This document shows positions 1 through 5,970 of a stretch of DNA of 6,730 bases, in pieces. Numbering within the stretch: the stretch's first letter is position 1; every line of letters begins with the position of its first letter. The stretch lies in assembly GCA_011682595.1 (NCBI GenBank), contig JAACEH010000099.1:1-6730 (forward strand). Direction: 5' to 3'. The translations under genes were made by a program, and so were the position numbers. This stretch comes from Anaerolineaceae bacterium (GTDB taxonomy: Bacteria > Planctomycetota > Phycisphaerae > FEN-1346 > JAACEH01). Below the pieces are notes generated by a model. The model saw only the letters and a list, made by a program, of their open reading frames with translations, ran no database searches and was not told the origin of the DNA.

Positions 1-613
1 ATGAGCAACGCCCTGGTGCTGGCGGTGGAAGGTGCAGCCTCGGCGCCGGCGGAGGCGGCCCTGTGCAAGACGCGGATGCTGCGGATGGCTCGCTTGCAGC
101 CGGTCGGTTTCGAGACCACCGTCTCCAACGCCACGCCGTCGAAGGACTTCCTGAACGAACTCGGCCAGACGCTGCAACAGTTCGCCGATGCCGGCATCGC
201 CTATGATTTTCTGGCGGCGCATTATAGAAAGAGTCAGCATCCCGGCGGCATGTCGCCGATCGAGGAACTGCTGATCCGCGACGGGCTGGGCAAGATCGCC
301 AAGAACATCCTGCAGTACCGCGGCAGCCGAACCGCCGCATCACCTGGACGCCGGCTATTCTGGCCGGTCCGCCGCCGGCGCCCGAATCGTTGGCCAGGCC
401 GGCGGCGACAAGTCGTCGCTGGTCGGCTCGGTCACATTGACCGGCAATGGTTCGGTCATGCAGGTCGGCCTGACCGGCAGCTTGCTGGATGCGGACCGCT
501 ACACGGTGACGGTGGCCGCCGGGACGTTGCGTTACGATCTGGACCTCTCGGGCGACATCACCTCGGCCGACCTGCGGGCCGCCCGCATCCGCCTGGGGTC
601 GCAGTTGCCCTGA
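1..613 (+). pseudogene. Frame-disrupted secreted protein gene with dockerin-like C-terminus (5' end may lie outside the window)
   Basis: Two consecutive reading frames look like one broken gene. Frame 1 is open from base 1 and has strongly GC-biased third positions and a plausible helical, soluble composition up to about base 335 (for example DFLNELGQTLQQFADAG and SPIEELLIRDGLGKIAKNI). Beyond that it turns into an Arg/Pro/Gly-rich, unprotein-like translation and stops at 646-648. Frame 2 has stops at about 155 and 271, then is open and coding-like from about 340 to its stop at 611-613. It encodes a beta-rich segment (SLVGSVTLTGNGS, RYTVTVAAG) and a C-terminal calcium-loop motif. The switch skips one base net, which fits a 1-base insertion, a sequencing error, or less likely programmed slippage. 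Base 1 is an ATG but no upstream sequence is available, so it may be internal. Only one dockerin half-repeat is visible where two are usual, so decay is plausible. The specific function is not recognised. Confidence 0.6.
536..607 (+). other. Dockerin-type EF-hand-like calcium-binding half-repeat (frame 2)
   Basis: In frame 2 the 12 codons at 536-571 read DLDLSGDITSAD. They carry Asp/Asp/Ser at loop positions 1, 3 and 5, Gly at 6, Ile at 8 and Asp at 12, which is the pattern of a type I dockerin calcium loop. It is followed by a short helix (LRAARIRLG) and the protein terminus a few residues later. Such half-repeats close many exported proteins in Planctomycetota and in cellulosome bacteria. 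Normally there are two; the expected first one is not seen upstream, where a beta-rich segment runs directly into this loop. Confidence 0.6.
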
Positions 614-614
614 T

Positions 615-633
615 GCAGCCTCAGGAGGGCTGC
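615..633 (+). terminator. Stem-loop immediately after the stop codon of the first gene
   Basis: GCAGCC (615-620) pairs perfectly with GGCTGC (628-633) across a 7-nt loop, starting one base after the frame-2 TGA. There is no T-run after it, so it could stabilise a 3' end or assist termination but is not a canonical intrinsic terminator. Confidence 0.3.
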
Positions 634-643
634 CGGACGGGGA

Positions 644-664
644 CATAAGCCGGGGGCATAAGCC
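644..664. repeat. Short direct repeat CATAAGCC x2
   Basis: CATAAGCC occurs at 644-651 and again at 657-664, a 13-bp period within the non-coding spacer. It lies just upstream of the candidate promoter -35 element, so it could be a tandem regulator site. Two 8-mers in a GC-rich spacer could also be chance. Confidence 0.25.
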
Positions 665-665
665 C

Positions 666-694
666 TTGCCGCAACGGCACTTTCTGGGTAATAT
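666..694 (+). promoter_or_regulatory. Candidate sigma70-type promoter of the membrane/haem-propeller operon
   Basis: A -35-like TTGCCG (666-671; 4 of 6 to TTGACA) and a -10-like TAATAT (689-694; 4 of 6 to TATAAT) are separated by exactly 17 bases, in an AT-richer island of an otherwise GC-rich spacer. Transcription would begin near 701 and leave a leader of about 125 nt before the ATG at 827. The -35 element overlaps a small inverted repeat, TGCCG-CAA-CGGCA (667-679), that could be an operator or, with the following CTTTCT, a weak terminator of the upstream gene. A second -10-like TATAGT sits at 733-738 but lacks a matching -35. Confidence 0.35.
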
Positions 695-714
695 GGTCCC
701 AAAGAAAACTATGC

Positions 715-742
715 GGCCATGCCGATATTCGGTATAGTGGCC
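715..742 (+). promoter_or_regulatory. Nested inverted repeat in the leader, overlapping the next hairpin
   Basis: GGCCA (715-719) pairs with TGGCC (738-742), and inside it CCGA (722-725) pairs with TCGG (729-732), giving an interrupted hairpin. Its right arm shares bases 739-742 with the left arm of the 739-766 hairpin, so the two structures cannot form together. This may be an operator palindrome or an antiterminator-like alternative fold; the inner stem is only 4 bp. Confidence 0.25.
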
Positions 743-772
743 CGCTTGTTCTGTACCGAGCGGGCCTGTTTT
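739..772 (+). terminator. Intrinsic-terminator-like hairpin in the leader (terminator or attenuator)
   Basis: GGCCCGCT (739-746) pairs perfectly over 8 bp with AGCGGGCC (759-766) across a 12-nt loop and is followed by TGTTTT (767-772). It is the best rho-independent terminator candidate in the window. It lies upstream of the preferred start at 827 and downstream of the candidate promoter at 666-694. It could therefore end read-through from the upstream gene or attenuate the operon. Its position also argues against starting the next gene at the ATG at 719, which would put the hairpin inside the coding region. Confidence 0.45.
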
Positions 773-826
773 GCTGCGCAAGGCAGGCCGGGGCCGGGAG
801 TCTGGCCAGCAAGGATGCCGACGACA

Positions 827-2758
827 ATGAGTTCGAACGAACAGAAACCTCCGCGACGAAACGTGGCGGTGTTCTTCTATCCTCTTGTCTTCTGTCTGCT
901 GCTCTGCCTGATCTTCGTTTATGTCTGGCTGCGGATCGACCCCAGCCTGGTCTATCATCAGACTCGTCTCCTGCCGTCGCTGATTTCGGTCACGGACAAG
1001 GCGCCGGCGGACTTCCTGACCTATCCCGGCGGCCCGATCGACTATGTTGCCAACGCCCTGTCGGAACGTTACTTCGACTCGCTGCTCGGGGCGCGGATCA
1101 TTGCCCTGCTGATGGCGGCGGTCAGCCTGGCGACGCTGGCGGCCATAACTCCGTTGGGCCTGCGGCGCAGCTATATCGTGGCCTTCGGCCCGGCCCTGCT
1201 GCTGGTCTTTCTGTTCGGGCAATACAACGACATGACGACTCTGGCCTTGCGCCTTGTGGGGGTGTGTCTGGCGGCGGGCGTTTACATGCGGATTCCGACG
1301 CGCCGGCTCCTGGTCCGAACGGCGATTTTCCTGGTCATGACTCCCCTGGTCTACATGATGGTGGGGGAGGCCTACTTCCTGTTCGCCCTGATCTGCGGGC
1401 TGTTCGAAGTGCTGAACCGCCGCTGGCTGCCGGCTGCTGTGGGCTTTGTGCTGGCCGTGCTTGTGCCCTGTTTCGGGTCAATGTACCTGCTGGACGAAAC
1501 GATTAATTGGTTGGGCATGGACCCGCCATGGCCGGCTCAATTGCTGCCGATGTTCTATCATCCCTGGACGCACTTCGAGTTGTTCATTGAAGGCGAGTAC
1601 GTGACGACGACGGCCACCGCCCTCGGTCTGGCCGCCTTTTTCGTTCTGGTCGCGGCGAGCGGACTGTCTTGTCAATTAGCCGGCCGCTCGCAGCCGGCGG
1701 CGCGAAAGCAGGCGGCCGGCGCCGTGCTGCCGCCTCGGCCAGTGGAAGGCTGGACGAGCTATGCGTTGCAGGTGGTGTGCCTGCTGGCCGTCGGCCTGTT
1801 GGTTTTCAGCCTCTTCAGCGAGGTGCGAAAGACGCGGCTGCAGATCGACTACTATGCTGAAAACAAGATGTGGCCCGAGCTGCTGGCCGCGGCCCGGCAG
1901 GACACCGGGGGGTACGATGCCTGCATCAACTACTACGTCAACCAGGCCCTGTACCATACGGGCCAACTGTCGCAGGCCATGTTCAGCTACCCGCAGACGA
2001 TCGAAGGGGTGTCGCTGATCTTTTATCTGCAGGACAAGGGCGATCCCTGTCCGCTGGGTCGTCCGTATTTCGAGATGGGGCGGGTCAACGAGGCGGAACG
2101 GATCGCCTGTGAGACGATCGAATCCGGCGGGGAAAGACCCATGCCGATCCGCTTGCTGGCCGACATCAACATCGTCAAGAAACGCCCCGAGGCGGCCCGG
2201 ATCTACCTGAGGAAGCTGAGGAAATACCGCAAGTACAGAGCCCAGGCCGACGGGCTGCTGGCCCGCCTGGATGAGGATCCTCTTCTGTCGTCCGACCCGG
2301 AGGTCCGCCGCATTCGCTCGGTGATATTCAAGCGAGACTTTACCATCGGCGGGCGGAAGCCCCTGGTGGCGGATCGGTGGAAAGTGCTGCTGCGGGCGAA
2401 TCGGCTGAACCGCCAAGCCTTCGAGTACCTGATGGCCCACTACCTGCTGTCCAGGCAAGTGATGGACTTTGTCGCCAATCTTCATCGCCTGGACGATTTC
2501 GACTACGACGGCATCCCGCGGCACTACGAGGAAGCGATATTGGTCTACCATGTCATGTCGAAGAAAAGACTCGACCTGGGCGGCCGGAAAATCCGCCCTG
2601 AGACATTCCGCCGGTTCGCGGGCTTTGCCCGGTCGGTCCGGGAAATCAAGGCGGCGACGGGCGACCGGAGGGCCCAGCTTTTCAGCACCCTGGCCCGGCA
2701 GTACGGCGATACCTTCTATTACTACTTCTACTTCGGCCCGGGGGGAGTCGCACTATGA
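827..2758 (+). CDS. Polytopic membrane protein with C-terminal periplasmic helical-repeat domain (DUF6057-like), copy A
   Basis: Encodes 643 residues from ATG 827. Hydrophobic segments lie at about residues 13-35, 88-108, 115-131, 137-154, 165-193 (long, with Gly180-Glu181 in the middle), 201-222, 262-285 and 311-331. A soluble, TPR/SEL1-like alpha-helical domain spans about 339-643. The first large loop carries a PGG motif (68-70) and an aromatic-rich helix ending in LLG. Conserved blocks shared with the gene at 4402 include NKMW (346-349), ALYH (374-377), GRVNEAER (418-425), RLLADINIVK (442-451), AFEYLMA (531-537), IPRH (563-566) and an aromatic tail near 628-637. This architecture resembles the uncharacterised DUF6057 family; that is recall, not a search. 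The positive-inside rule puts the helical domain in the periplasm if the long 165-193 segment crosses twice. Starts at 719 and 815 are possible. I prefer 827 because it gives an N-terminus like the paralogue's and avoids the leader hairpin; AAGG at 811-814 is 12 nt upstream. Function unknown. Confidence 0.85.
   Translation: MSSNEQKPPRRNVAVFFYPLVFCLLLCLIFVYVWLRIDPSLVYHQTRLLPSLISVTDKAPADFLTYPGGPIDYVANALSERYFDSLLGARIIALLMAAVSLATLAAITPLGLRRSYIVAFGPALLLVFLFGQYNDMTTLALRLVGVCLAAGVYMRIPTRRLLVRTAIFLVMTPLVYMMVGEAYFLFALICGLFEVLNRRWLPAAVGFVLAVLVPCFGSMYLLDETINWLGMDPPWPAQLLPMFYHPWTHFELFIEGEYVTTTATALGLAAFFVLVAASGLSCQLAGRSQPAARKQAAGAVLPPRPVEGWTSYALQVVCLLAVGLLVFSLFSEVRKTRLQIDYYAENKMWPELLAAARQDTGGYDACINYYVNQALYHTGQLSQAMFSYPQTIEGVSLIFYLQDKGDPCPLGRPYFEMGRVNEAERIACETIESGGERPMPIRLLADINIVKKRPEAARIYLRKLRKYRKYRAQADGLLARLDEDPLLSSDPEVRRIRSVIFKRDFTIGGRKPLVADRWKVLLRANRLNRQAFEYLMAHYLLSRQVMDFVANLHRLDDFDYDGIPRHYEEAILVYHVMSKKRLDLGGRKIRPETFRRFAGFARSVREIKAATGDRRAQLFSTLARQYGDTFYYYFYFGPGGVAL
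2741..2747 (+). promoter_or_regulatory. Ribosome binding site for the gene at 2755
   Basis: GGGGGAG lies 7 nt before the ATG at 2755, inside the last codons of the upstream gene. Together with the ATGA stop/start overlap it fixes the start and indicates translational coupling. Confidence 0.7.
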
Positions 2759-4353
2759 CAGGCCGGTCGAATCAACTGATTCTGGTGTGCCTGGCCTGGG
2801 CCGTCCTGGCTCTTGGCGCCCTGCCGGGCTGTGACGACTCGGCCGGAGTCCCGGACGAGGTTACGGCCATTGATCGTTCTCCGGGGATACGCCCGGACTA
2901 CTCCGGCCTGGTTATTCCGCCGAACATCGCGCCGCTAAACTTCGTCGTCAACGAGCCGGGCCGGCGGTATGTCGTCCGCATTCGCGGCGAGCATGGCGAG
3001 CCCCTCGTGATCGGCTCCGGGAGCCCGGAGATCATAATTCCGCGGGACCGCTGGGCGCGGTTGCTCGAGGCGAACCGCGGCGGGCGGCTGGCCTTCGACG
3101 TTTTCACCGAGGGCGGCGACGGCAAGTGGAAGCAGTTTCGGACCGTGACCAACACGGTCGCCCCCGAGGCGATCGACCCGTACCTGGTCTACCGCCTGAT
3201 CCGTCCGATTCATAACAGTTGGGGGCCGATCGGCATCTACCAGAGGGACCTGACCTCGTATGACGAGTCGCTGGTGGTTCACAACATTCAGTTCGGCGAG
3301 GGATGCGTTAACTGCCACGCCTTCAACAAGAACGATCCGCGGAACATGATTCTGCACACTCGCGGGGGCACGGCCGGCAGTGCGACGATACTGGTGCGCG
3401 ACGGGGTGGGGGCCCGGGTCAACACGAAATCGGCATTCGGTCTCACCGGGTACAGTTCGTGGCATCCCAACGGCAAAATGATCGTCTGTGCGGTGGTCAA
3501 GGTTCGCCAGTTTTTCCACTCGGCGCGGGAAGAGGTTCGCGACGTGATCGACATGGACTCCACGCTGGTCTATTACGATATCGACAAGGACACCGTGGCC
3601 ACGCAGCCCGGCCTGTCGCGAAAGGATCGCCTGGAAAGTTATCCCTGCTGGGCGCCGGACGGGCGGCACCTTTACTTCGTGAGCGCCCGGAAGCTCTGGA
3701 CAAACACCGACCGGGTGCCGCCGAAGGAGTATAAGAAGGTCCGCTACGACCTGGAGCGGATCAGCTACGACGAGCGGACCGGCCGGTGGGGCGAGCCGGA
3801 GATGGTGCTCTCGTCTGAAGAAACGGGCCTGAGCATCACCCAGCCGAGGATCTCGCCGGACGGGCGGAACTTGCTCTTTTGCATGTCCGAGTACGGCTGC
3901 TTCCCGGTTTTCCAGAAGAGCAGCGATCTGTACATGATGGACCTTGAGAGCGGTCGTTACCGCCGGCTGCCGATCAACAGCGAGGAGACCGAGTCGTGGC
4001 ATTCCTGGTCGAGCAACAGCCGGTGGATCGTATTCTCCAGCAAGCGCGGCAACGGGCTGCTGGCCCGGGTTTACATCAGTCACGTCGCCCCGGGCGGCGA
4101 GGTCGGCAAACAGTTGGTTCTTCCGCAGAAGGACCCGCGGTTTTACGACTCGTTCATCAAGACCTACAATGTGCCGGAACTGGTCACCGGGCCGGTTCCG
4201 ATCCGCGGAAAAGCTTTGGCTCGGCTGATTCGAACGCCGATAGAAGATGCCAGTCGCCTGCCGATCACATCGGCCAGTCCCGATACCGGGGCCAAGGCCG
4301 AAGAGGGAGCCTACCGATCGGGGGCGTCGCGCGGCCGGGAGCCGGAGCATTAG
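2755..4353 (+). CDS. Putative lipoprotein with N-terminal conserved domain, CXXCH c-type haem site and TolB/PD40 beta-propeller, copy B
   Basis: Encodes 532 residues. An export signal with hydrophobic core 8-23 ends in a lipobox-like LPGC with Cys26, so the mature protein is probably a lipoprotein outside the cytoplasm. Residues 48-180 form a beta-rich domain strongly conserved in the paralogue at 5967 (IPPNIAPLNF at 54-63, LLEANRG at 103-109, WGPI at 156-159). A single CVNCH (184-188) is a c-type haem attachment site; Met198 and His237 are conserved in the paralogue and are candidate distal ligands. Propeller-type PD40 repeats follow: WHPNGK (236-241), WAPDGRHLYF (299-308), ISPDGRNLLF (366-375) and WSSNSRWIVF (418-427). 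The core closes with FYDSFIKTYNVPEL (463-476), then a polar, low-complexity tail of about 35 residues. Haem attachment would need a cytochrome c maturation system elsewhere. The gene overlaps its upstream partner by ATGA. The role is unknown; electron transfer, haem sensing, or ligand binding by the propeller are all possible. Confidence 0.85.
   Translation: MTGRSNQLILVCLAWAVLALGALPGCDDSAGVPDEVTAIDRSPGIRPDYSGLVIPPNIAPLNFVVNEPGRRYVVRIRGEHGEPLVIGSGSPEIIIPRDRWARLLEANRGGRLAFDVFTEGGDGKWKQFRTVTNTVAPEAIDPYLVYRLIRPIHNSWGPIGIYQRDLTSYDESLVVHNIQFGEGCVNCHAFNKNDPRNMILHTRGGTAGSATILVRDGVGARVNTKSAFGLTGYSSWHPNGKMIVCAVVKVRQFFHSAREEVRDVIDMDSTLVYYDIDKDTVATQPGLSRKDRLESYPCWAPDGRHLYFVSARKLWTNTDRVPPKEYKKVRYDLERISYDERTGRWGEPEMVLSSEETGLSITQPRISPDGRNLLFCMSEYGCFPVFQKSSDLYMMDLESGRYRRLPINSEETESWHSWSSNSRWIVFSSKRGNGLLARVYISHVAPGGEVGKQLVLPQKDPRFYDSFIKTYNVPELVTGPVPIRGKALARLIRTPIEDASRLPITSASPDTGAKAEEGAYRSGASRGREPEH
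3304..3318 (+). other. CXXCH covalent haem-binding motif (CVNCH) in copy B
   Basis: Codons TGC GTT AAC TGC CAC encode Cys184-Val-Asn-Cys187-His188 in an exported protein. Its equivalent in the downstream paralogue is CMNCH at the matching position, so the motif is conserved between the two copies and unlikely to be chance. Confidence 0.8.
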
Positions 4354-4354
4354 G

Positions 4355-4374
4355 GCCGCCCCCACGGGGTCGGC
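4355..4374 (+). other. GC-rich intercistronic hairpin between the two gene pairs
   Basis: GCCG-CCCC (4355-4362) pairs with GGGG-T-CGGC (4366-4374) across a CAC loop, giving eight G-C pairs with one bulged T. It begins just after the TAG at 4351-4353. No T-run follows, so it is better read as an mRNA processing or stability element, or a partial barrier between modules, than as a full terminator. Confidence 0.4.
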
Positions 4375-4390
4375 AACGACATTCGCTTAT

Positions 4391-4394
4391 GGAG
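4391..4394 (+). promoter_or_regulatory. Ribosome binding site for the gene at 4402
   Basis: GGAG is 7 nt upstream of the ATG at 4402. This gene is not overlapped by its upstream neighbour and has its own well-spaced site, so the second module can start translation independently. Confidence 0.6.
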
Positions 4395-4401
4395 TCTGAG
4401 T

Positions 4402-5970
4402 ATGGCATCGGTTCTCAAGCGGCGGTTTCGCTGGGGGAGTCTCGGTCTGGCCGCGCGCTTCGTTTTGTTTGCCGCGCTCTACTACCTTTTCATGTCGCTG
4501 TGGGTCGATCCGCGTATTATTTATGATCGTTACATTCCCGTCTCGCAGAATTTCTCTCGCACGCTGGCCCACCTGGTGGCCATGTTGCACGTTCCCGGCG
4601 GGGCGGTAGGATATGCCGCCGGTTACCTGCACCAGTATTACTGCTACAACTGGCTGGGTTCGCTGATTATCGCCGCCGTGGCGCTGCTTATTTCCGTGGC
4701 GGTGGACCGCCTGCTGCCGATCCGGACCGGTTCGTGGTTTCGACTGGTGAGTTTCATTCCGGCCCTTGTGTTGCTGGTGCCATACTGTCGATATCAGGAC
4801 TACCTGCAAACCTCGCTGGAAGTGCTGGTGGCCTTGGCGGTGGCCAACCTCTATGTGCGAATCGCCCCCGGGAGTTTTGTGCGGCGGGTGATCCTGATGC
4901 TGGTTCTGGCGGCAGTTGTCTACTACTTGGCCGGGGCGTACCTGCTGTTCAACCCGCCTGTGTCCGGAAACCCCCTGATAGGCGTGAAAGAGAGCTACCA
5001 GATGGCCTACTTCCGCCACAACAAGATGTGGGGAGAGTTTCTGGAACTGGCCCGGCAGGTGCAACCCCAGGACTTTGTGAGGCTGCCCCTTGAAAACAAG
5101 CTTCGCCTGAATCACGACATCAATCGCGCCCTGTACCACGAGGGGAAATTGCTGGACGAAATGTTTCACTCGCCGCAGGATGCGGGCGCCCTGTTTCTTT
5201 TCAATCGCAAGCGCAAGAAGAGGGATCTTTCACGGTGGGAGTCCGAACGGGTCGCGTCCCTGTTTTTCGAGATAGGGCGCGTCAATGCCGCCGAGCGCAT
5301 GGCCCACGAGCTGCTGCAGAGGTTCGGTGATCGCCCGTCAACGCTTCGCCTGCTGGCCGAGATCAACATCGTCAAGGAGCAGACCCCCGCGGCCAGGGTG
5401 TTCCTGGGATACCTGGCCGGCCTGCGCAACGACCCGCGGTACGAACGTTGGGCGGAGCAGATGTTGAGCAGCTTCGAAACCACCGGGGCCTTGCCGGTTG
5501 ATGAACGGTTGCTCCGCATACGCTCGTGGAATGTGCGGCGGGGTTCCCTCAACTCCGAGCGGACAATCGTCGGCGACATGATGGAACTGCTCGAAAGCAA
5601 TCCGAAGAACCGGATGGCTTTTGAGTACCTGATGGCCAACTGTCTGCTGACCAACAACCTGCAGGGCGTCGCCAACAACATTGGACGGCTGAAGAAACTC
5701 GGCTACCAGCGAATGCCGCGACACATCCAGGAGGCCATCCTGTTGTACGACTTTTTCGCCGGCCGGAAAGTTGATCTCCATGGCTACCGAATCGAGGCCA
5801 AAGTTCGCCGCCAGTTCGCCACCGTCATTCGGACCATGCAGTACCTGAAAAAAGCTGGAAGAAGGCCCAAGGAATTCCTGCTGTTTCTGGGTCGGGAACC
5901 GTACCGCGACAGCTATTTCTTCCACTTCTTTTCGACCTGGCGTCCAGCCGCAGGAGCCAAGAAAAAATGA
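4402..5970 (+). CDS. Polytopic membrane protein with C-terminal periplasmic helical-repeat domain (DUF6057-like), copy A'
   Basis: Encodes 522 residues and is paralogous to the gene at 827. A basic N-terminus (KRRFR) precedes five hydrophobic segments at about 17-35, 85-103, 114-128, 136-152 and 163-183. Then comes a soluble helical domain (about 200-522). Basic loops at 102-113 (DRLLPIRTG) and 152-162 (VRIAPGSFVRR) set the topology to N-in and C-out, so the large domain is periplasmic. Shared blocks with copy A are PGG (65-67), NKMW (207-210), RALYHEGK (242-249), GRVNAAER (292-299), RLLAEINIVK (316-325), AFEYLMAN (406-413), MPRH (438-441) and an aromatic tail DSYFFHFF (503-510). Compared with copy A it lacks about 135 residues, including the later membrane segments, between the fifth segment and the NKMW block. 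DUF6057 is the closest family I can name, from memory. There is no catalytic signature, and a scaffold or partner for the haem-propeller protein encoded next is the best contextual guess. Confidence 0.85.
   Translation: MASVLKRRFRWGSLGLAARFVLFAALYYLFMSLWVDPRIIYDRYIPVSQNFSRTLAHLVAMLHVPGGAVGYAAGYLHQYYCYNWLGSLIIAAVALLISVAVDRLLPIRTGSWFRLVSFIPALVLLVPYCRYQDYLQTSLEVLVALAVANLYVRIAPGSFVRRVILMLVLAAVVYYLAGAYLLFNPPVSGNPLIGVKESYQMAYFRHNKMWGEFLELARQVQPQDFVRLPLENKLRLNHDINRALYHEGKLLDEMFHSPQDAGALFLFNRKRKKRDLSRWESERVASLFFEIGRVNAAERMAHELLQRFGDRPSTLRLLAEINIVKEQTPAARVFLGYLAGLRNDPRYERWAEQMLSSFETTGALPVDERLLRIRSWNVRRGSLNSERTIVGDMMELLESNPKNRMAFEYLMANCLLTNNLQGVANNIGRLKKLGYQRMPRHIQEAILLYDFFAGRKVDLHGYRIEAKVRRQFATVIRTMQYLKKAGRRPKEFLLFLGREPYRDSYFFHFFSTWRPAAGAKKK
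5952..5956 (+). promoter_or_regulatory. Ribosome binding site for the gene at 5967
   Basis: AGGAG lies 10 nt upstream of the ATG at 5967 within the end of the preceding gene. With the ATGA overlap it supports the start of the partial gene that runs off the window. Confidence 0.6.

Noticed and set aside
342..648. Frame-1 continuation of the first gene to the stop at 646-648
   Set aside because: The residues become Arg/Pro/Gly-rich with no structure, while frame 2 over the same bases gives a beta-rich segment and a calcium-loop motif with GC-rich third positions.
719..826. Upstream ATG at 719 as the start of the first membrane protein
   Set aside because: There is no ribosome binding site before it, it would translate through the terminator-like hairpin, and it would add 36 residues before the basic N-terminus that have no counterpart in the paralogue.
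621..827. Minus-strand 68-codon open frame in the spacer
   Set aside because: It spans the hairpins and the candidate promoter, has Arg/Pro-rich unprotein-like composition and no clear ribosome binding site.
1676..2551. Minus-strand open frame of 291 codons opposite the first membrane protein gene
   Set aside because: It is the antisense of a well-supported gene whose blocks are conserved in the paralogue; the antisense translation shows no domain and no RBS.
2935..4365. Long minus-strand open frame (476 codons) opposite the haem-propeller gene
   Set aside because: High GC leaves the antisense frame open. Its translation is rich in Arg, Pro, Val, Gln and His with no recognisable domain, while the plus strand has a signal peptide, a CXXCH and propeller repeats.
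5166..5681. Minus-strand open frame of 171 codons within the second membrane protein gene
   Set aside because: Arg/Ser-rich antisense shadow of a gene supported by paralogy and by its RBS.
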